From Microvirga vignae (GTDB lineage: Bacteria > Pseudomonadota > Alphaproteobacteria > Rhizobiales > Beijerinckiaceae), in NCBI RefSeq assembly GCF_001017175.1, contig NZ_LCYG01000023.1, positions 62,001-126,000 of the forward strand: a stretch of DNA of 64,000 nucleotides, written 5' to 3'. Below the pieces are notes generated by a model. The model was given only the letters and a program-made list of their open reading frames with translations, was not told where the DNA came from and made no database searches. Position numbers and translations under genes: made by a program. Positions 59,813-64,000 of this stretch are shown here, in pieces (positions within the stretch are counted from its first letter, which is position 1; each line of letters opens with the position of its first letter).

Positions 59813-60474
59813 GATGAACCTTCCCTGTTCAAATAATCGCGGGCAGTAAAACGCCCTGATCTGTGAGGGCCCCGCCGGCATAGAACTGAATGACAAGCGC
59901 CGGGATGACGTTCCTACGGGCTGTCCCTGAGGAAGCACCCGGTCTGCCCAGAAGGTCGTCTCCAGTCCAGGGGCCGGAACAAGATCAGCACTCAAACGAT
60001 GGGGTGGATGGCTCCCGCTCCCAACGGTGCCAAGATGAGCCCGTTTAAGGTGGACGAGAGGGAGCGGAGATTATGGGAGAGATCACAACAGTTGGCTTGG
60101 ACTGTAAATCGGCTTGGAAACATTGACCCCTGTCAGAACGAGCGCAACCTGTAGAGGATGCGAAACAAGCGCCAACAACAGAAGGGTCACAGTCGGCGCC
60201 GGTCGCGACCCTCCCGATCTGAGCAAAAACCTAAAGCAGCTCAGAAGTTTAGACCGAGCAAGAGATGGGGTCTCGGTTCCAGGCCGAATTACATGTAGCC
60301 ACCACCTCAGGTGCCGTTTTGGCGCTGTTGCATGCTCCTTAAGTAGTTGATTTCTCAGTCGCTGACCTTCGAAACTTTGTTGCCAATGACGAGTAAAAAG
60401 CGAGTTTGCAACAGATCCACAGAGCCTGCATGCCTTCCCTGCCGCCACCACGGTCAGCCGTCGTCCATGTGCCC
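59813..60474. other. Gene-free spacer with an IS110-like scrap
   Basis: About 660 bases without a supported gene. At 60073-60117 (plus strand) MGEITTVGLDCKSAWKH, then stop, resembles the first ten residues of IS110-family transposases before the frame breaks. The overlapping open frames at 60083-60484 lack coding character. Confidence 0.35.
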
Positions 60475-61836
60475 CTAGTGCCAATCCGGGCCCGCCCTAC
60501 TGGGTTGGTTGCGATCTGAGCTCCGCCTGACCTCGACCGAAGATGCGAGCGGTTTGGTCTTCTCCGTCTGCGCCGCCTCCTGTGCGTTGGGGCCATCGAC
60601 AATGAGGCGGGCACCTCGCTGATACGTCAGATAGTTCCAGAACCAGTTGAGGGCGACGACGGCGCGGTTGCGCAGGCCAATTAGGAAGTAGACGTGTGCA
60701 AAGCCCCAGAACAACCAGCCCAAGAAGCCCGTCAGGTGCATGTGATCGAGCCTCACCACCGCAGCCTTGCGGCCGATCGTGGCGAGGTCGCCTTGATGAC
60801 GGTACCGGAACGGCCCGAGGTTGGGTCTTCCTGTGATCCTTGCCGCAATGACATCCGCTACGTAACGGCCCATCTGCTTCGCCGCCGGAGCAATGCCGGG
60901 CACCATCCGTCCGGTCTCGTCGGCCGCCGCCGCGGTGTCGCCGACCACAAATATCTCAGGTCGGCCAGGAACCGTGAGATCCGGGCTGACCTTCACCCGC
61001 CCGGCCCGATCTCTCTCCGCCCCGATCCACTCGGCCGCCGGCGAGGCGACGACACCCGCAGCCCACACGATTGTACCGGCCTCAATCCGCGATTCCTCCA
61101 GATCGACCCCACGTTCGTCGCAGTGCGTCACCCGGGCCTGGGTCATGACCTCCACCCCCATCCGCTCCAAGGCCTCCCGCGCATAGGCCGAAAGATCTTC
61201 GGGAAAGGTGGGTAGCAGGCGCGGACCGGCTTCGATCAGGATCACGCGGGTGGCGTGCGGGTCGATGCGCCGGAACTCGGCGGGCAAAGCATGATGCGCC
61301 ACCTCGGCGATGGCCCCGGCCATCTCGACGCCCGTGGGACCGCCGCCAACCACCACAAACGTGAGCAGCCCCCGCCGTTCCTCGACATCTTCGATCAGTT
61401 CAGCTTGCTCGAAGGCTGTCAGGATCCTGCGGCGGATGGCAGTCGCGTCCTGAATCTGCTTCAAGCCTGGAGCAACGGACGCCCACTCCGGGTGGCCGAA
61501 GTAGGAGTGCGTGGCACCCGTGGCAAGAACCAGGTAGTCGTAAGGCACGGTCACGGGCCCGGCATGAACAAGCCGTTGCTCCGTATCGATGGCGGTCACG
61601 TTCGCCATCAGGACGGTTGTATTCGTCTGCCGCTTGAGGATGCCGCGGATCGGCCAGGCGATGTCGGCCGGCGACAGGGCGGCTGTCGCGACCTGGTAGA
61701 GCAAGGGCTGGAAATAGTGGAAGTTATGACGGTCGATCACGGTCACCTCGACCGGGAGCCGCGCCAGGGACTGGGCGACCGTCAGCCCGCCGAACCCTGC
61801 TCCAACGATCACGACCTTCGGCACAGTGTTGGTCAT
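60475..61836 (-). CDS. ndh: Type II NADH dehydrogenase (NDH-2-like flavoprotein)
   Basis: Single-subunit, non-proton-pumping NADH:quinone reductase. The start is the ATG at 61836, giving 453 residues. FAD site: PKVVIVGAGFGGLTVAQSLA and YFQPLLYQVATAALSPADIA. NADH site: LLTFVVVGGGPTGVEMAGAI. Second FAD site: EIFVVGDTAAA. The C-terminal amphipathic membrane segment is GFLGWLFWGFAHVYFLIGLR. Its presence beyond complex I gives the cell a bypass under high reductive load. It could be an NDH-2-like enzyme with another quinone or disulfide partner, but NDH-2 is the best fit. Confidence 0.9.
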   Translation of the reverse strand: MTNTVPKVVIVGAGFGGLTVAQSLARLPVEVTVIDRHNFHYFQPLLYQVATAALSPADIAWPIRGILKRQTNTTVLMANVTAIDTEQRLVHAGPVTVPYDYLVLATGATHSYFGHPEWASVAPGLKQIQDATAIRRRILTAFEQAELIEDVEERRGLLTFVVVGGGPTGVEMAGAIAEVAHHALPAEFRRIDPHATRVILIEAGPRLLPTFPEDLSAYAREALERMGVEVMTQARVTHCDERGVDLEESRIEAGTIVWAAGVVASPAAEWIGAERDRAGRVKVSPDLTVPGRPEIFVVGDTAAAADETGRMVPGIAPAAKQMGRYVADVIAARITGRPNLGPFRYRHQGDLATIGRKAAVVRLDHMHLTGFLGWLFWGFAHVYFLIGLRNRAVVALNWFWNYLTYQRGARLIVDGPNAQEAAQTEKTKPLASSVEVRRSSDRNQPSRAGPDWH

Positions 61837-61959
61837 GGTGCTCCCGTTGTCTGTCGAGGTCCACCGGACGGGCGGATCCTCGCACTGCCAACCGAGGCAC
61901 GGTCCCGATGTTCCCTCCACGACGGCAACGGTAGCTGCCCCCTTCAACCACTCTCCAGG

Positions 61960-62214
61960 TTACTTGGCCATCCGTTCATCGGGGATCTCGCCGGTGGCGG
62001 CGGAATTCGCTTCTACCACGGTAACGGGCGGAGCATCCTCCACCGTCGCCTCGGAGCGCTCCTGGCCCTGATCAGCCAGTTCACGTTCGGCTCTGAACCA
62101 ATGGTCCTCGGGATTGCCGGCGCGGCCCTCACTTTCCCAGATCTCATAGGCCCGTTGTCGGATCCTGTCATCTTGGCTGGTAACGATAGCTGCGGCAGAC
62201 ACTATGTCGGACAT
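61960..62214 (-). CDS. DUF2934 domain-containing protein
   Basis: 84 residues. The core DRIRQRAYEIWESEGRAGNP, followed by DHWFRAERELADQ, is the DUF2934 signature. The rest is a polar tail. Function unknown; small proteins of this family are common in Rhizobiales accessory regions. Upstream of ndh on the same strand with a 123-base gap. Confidence 0.8.
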   Translation of the reverse strand: MSDIVSAAAIVTSQDDRIRQRAYEIWESEGRAGNPEDHWFRAERELADQGQERSEATVEDAPPVTVVEANSAATGEIPDERMAK

Positions 62215-62693
62215 GATCGTCTCCCTTGTCCTGGCACCCGTTAATGATCAGGCCAGGGGGATGTTCACCGCTTGCCGTTATGGATGTGGCTGCCGCACGC
62301 GAGGCTTACCTGCGAACCCATGAACGACGGGGAGCCACCCCCATGAACAACGGGGAGCCACCGGGGCTTTCCGGCTGGACCTTGTCTTCCGCAGCGTATC
62401 GTCTGCCCTGAAAGTCTATTTTGGTTCGCTTTTTGAAGTTCAGAATGTGGTGAGCGATGTCCGGTAATCCCTACTTATCGGACATTGCCATTGCTCCGCT
62501 GACATTTAACCCGGAGCTCACGTCGGGTGATCTATCACGAGTTGCAGTGGTTTCTCTATGCGCCTAATTGAGATTCCGGTCAGTTTAGACCCACATCACT
62601 GGCAGCATGTTAGTAGCGGCTTACTGCTCAAAATGATCGATGACATGCATTCGTGAGACGATGCAAACTTTCGTAGAGTAACCTTCGATAAAC
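62215..62693. other. Spacer with a short tandem duplication
   Basis: About 480 bases without a supported gene. Near 62317-62365 a ~24-base unit (CATGAACGACGGGGAGCCAC and CATGAACAACGGGGAGCCAC) is repeated in tandem. At about 62458-62488 ATGTCCG and CGGACAT form an inverted repeat. From about 62430 rightward the sequence becomes visibly more AT-rich. Confidence 0.35.
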
Positions 62694-64000
62694 TCATTCG
62701 TGTAAATCATCGAATATGGAGCGGGCGCCTCTTGCAGATGAGGGCGATGGCGCGACCGTATAGTCATCGTCTTCCGGTGCCCATGGATTATTCTTACGAT
62801 CCTCAATGAAGCTCTCGATTCTGCTCTGCGCCTCATCTATTGCTTCTCTCCCTTCCTCAAATAAGAAGCAGCGATCAAGTGCTTTGAGAGAATCTCTCAA
62901 TAGACTAAGAGCCTCAGCAGCATCCTCATGATAACTGACGTTGTCTGCAGCTTCTTCAACGACACCTTCTAACTTGGGAAGCAGGTTTTCTCTAATCTGA
63001 AAACCCAATCGGACAAGCTCAAGCGGCTCAAAGAGCGAAAGGTTGAGCTCATCATCCAGAAATGTGGCGTCGCAATCATCTAAGAGAGCATCCCGCAACA
63101 TGGATACACCAACTCGGCGGGCATCCTCTGGGAGCCTCCCTATCTCCTTTAACCTACGGATCAACCGGAGTAATGGGCTCCATCTAACCTGGGTGTACGA
63201 CCACGTTTCCCGGCTCAGGACCTCAGGCACGTTGTCCAAGACCAAATTGAGAAACGCATTATCGGCACGTTCAGCCAGAAAATTGAAAAGCCTGCCGTTT
63301 GCGTCACGATCGCTAGGGCACCTGCGTACCCGCTCTAAGAGCAATTCATAGTACTGTGGCGGCACCCGCACGGGGAATCCGTAAACTCCTACAGATCCAC
63401 ATGCGACTTGCGTGAAAATATCTTCCGCTTTCGCTCCACGAAGAAAAATCTCTACTGACTCGGGATTACGAGCAACCACATCCGCATATGCATCAAAGAT
63501 TGTAGGATGCTTGTAAATCCAAACAAGCTGGTCTTGATCTTGAACATTCAGGACCATGCTACCCTTCAAGTTCTGAAGAGCCGTTCTGATTTGTGGCAAT
63601 TTGATATTTGTCTGCTCTTCAACCAGAGATAAAGCAGGATCGTCGCTGGAAAGCGGGGATGGCACGCGTCCGCCATGAAGGAACATCAAAGCTAGTGCTG
63701 CTCGTGCCTCAGATGGAAGTTCCTCAATGGTCCGAGCTAAGAAAGCCTTCGGCTCTGAAATGAACCGCATCAACCCACTTTTCTCGAGGCTGATCTCTCG
63801 CGTGAACGCTCGATATCCGAGCCGTCGGGCGATTTCAGGTAGAAACATATGGTGCTGGGCTACATCAGATAAAAAAGGTGCAATCCTCTTGCGCCATAAT
63901 CCCGTCTGATCGCCTACCTTAATATGGTTGTAAAGGATCTGCTCTTTTTCCTCCTGAGTCAGATCAGCCAAGTTGATAGTTATTTGGCTTTCCTCACCCT
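62694..64000 (-). CDS. C-terminal part of a putative nSTAND3-type NTPase (runs off right edge)
   Basis: The minus-strand frame is open from 64000 down to a stop at 62694. Reading through the last bases gives GEESQITINLADLTQEEKEQ, ILYNHI, so the apparent start at 63971 (TTG) is internal and the gene continues beyond the window. LTQEEKEQILYNHI followed by HHMFLPEIARRLGYR fits the segment after the NTPase core in nSTAND3 proteins (where the pattern is ...ILYNHL...H.NFNPR..). The remaining ~400 residues are helical and repeat-like, as in STAND sensor arms. The sequence is more AT-rich than its neighbours. No Walker motifs are inside the window, so the assignment rests on this segment alone. Confidence 0.55.
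   Translation of the reverse strand, partial: GEESQITINLADLTQEEKEQILYNHIKVGDQTGLWRKRIAPFLSDVAQHHMFLPEIARRLGYRAFTREISLEKSGLMRFISEPKAFLARTIEELPSEARAALALMFLHGGRVPSPLSSDDPALSLVEEQTNIKLPQIRTALQNLKGSMVLNVQDQDQLVWIYKHPTIFDAYADVVARNPESVEIFLRGAKAEDIFTQVACGSVGVYGFPVRVPPQYYELLLERVRRCPSDRDANGRLFNFLAERADNAFLNLVLDNVPEVLSRETWSYTQVRWSPLLRLIRRLKEIGRLPEDARRVGVSMLRDALLDDCDATFLDDELNLSLFEPLELVRLGFQIRENLLPKLEGVVEEAADNVSYHEDAAEALSLLRDSLKALDRCFLFEEGREAIDEAQSRIESFIEDRKNNPWAPEDDDYTVAPSPSSARGARSIFDDLHE

Noticed and set aside
60083..60484. Open frame of 133 codons next to ndh
   Set aside because: It overlaps an IS110-like scrap, lacks a ribosome site and third-position bias, and matches nothing I know.

Overview
The window looks like chromosome of a GC-rich alphaproteobacterium of the order Rhizobiales, most likely Methylobacteriaceae and close to Microvirga. 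This is inferred from gene content and order, not from a marker-gene comparison. The clues are the alphaproteobacterial RNase E with an acidic insertion in its S1 domain, the complex I accessory subunit NDUFA12, a DUF2155 protein next to aat and accBC, a B12-dependent ribonucleotide reductase, several DUF6894/DUF2934/DUF2267-type small proteins, and dispersed intergenic palindromes of the Rhizobiales type. I saw no rRNA, no CRISPR array and no convincing tRNA.

Layout. (1) 1-13 kb is core chromosome: the N-terminal part of penicillin-binding protein 1A, an N-acetylmuramoyl-L-alanine amidase, rne, an aminotransferase, a DsbA-like protein, aroQ-accB-accC, aat, a DUF2155 protein and NDUFA12. Three copies of a ~105 bp palindromic repeat sit in its intergenic gaps. 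(2) 13-19.4 kb holds an RTX-type secreted protein and nrdJ, the latter behind a clear NrdR box and a long structured leader. (3) 19.4-24.8 kb is a sparse accessory stretch of small hypothetical proteins. (4) 25.3-28.8 kb is a compact operon, queC-queD-queE-folP-folB-folK, headed by a preQ1-I riboswitch whose 3' strand contains the queC ribosome binding site. (5) 29.1-36.1 kb is a minus-strand block: a PAS-pseudoreceiver-LuxR regulator, then a zinc alcohol dehydrogenase, a small membrane protein, a royal-jelly/SMP-30-like beta-propeller, a pore-domain membrane protein and a small winged-helix-like protein. (6) 36.3-52.5 kb is a proteostasis and stress island: FtsH, a KefB-type antiporter, Lon, two small heat-shock proteins, a ClpK/ClpG-type AAA+ unfoldase, an NDUFS4-like protein, a DUF1269 protein, a groES-groEL chimeric remnant, PsiE and a cNMP-domain/thioredoxin-reductase-like flavoprotein. 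Its content closely parallels the transmissible locus of stress tolerance of Gammaproteobacteria. (7) 52.6-62.2 kb has an AraC regulator, a GGDEF/EAL protein, IS21 and IS110 scraps, a DUF2267 protein, a type II NADH dehydrogenase and a DUF2934 protein. (8) 62.7-64 kb is visibly more AT-rich and carries the C-terminal part of a putative nSTAND3-type NTPase that runs off the right edge.

Functional reading. The island combines disaggregation (ClpK/ClpG, Hsp20), proteolysis (FtsH, Lon), ion and redox homeostasis (KefB, flavoprotein) and respiration (NDUFS4-like, NDH-2). That suggests a chromosomal heat, oxidant and desiccation tolerance module. The que/fol operon joins two pathways that draw on the same GTP cyclohydrolase product, under control of the queuosine precursor preQ1.
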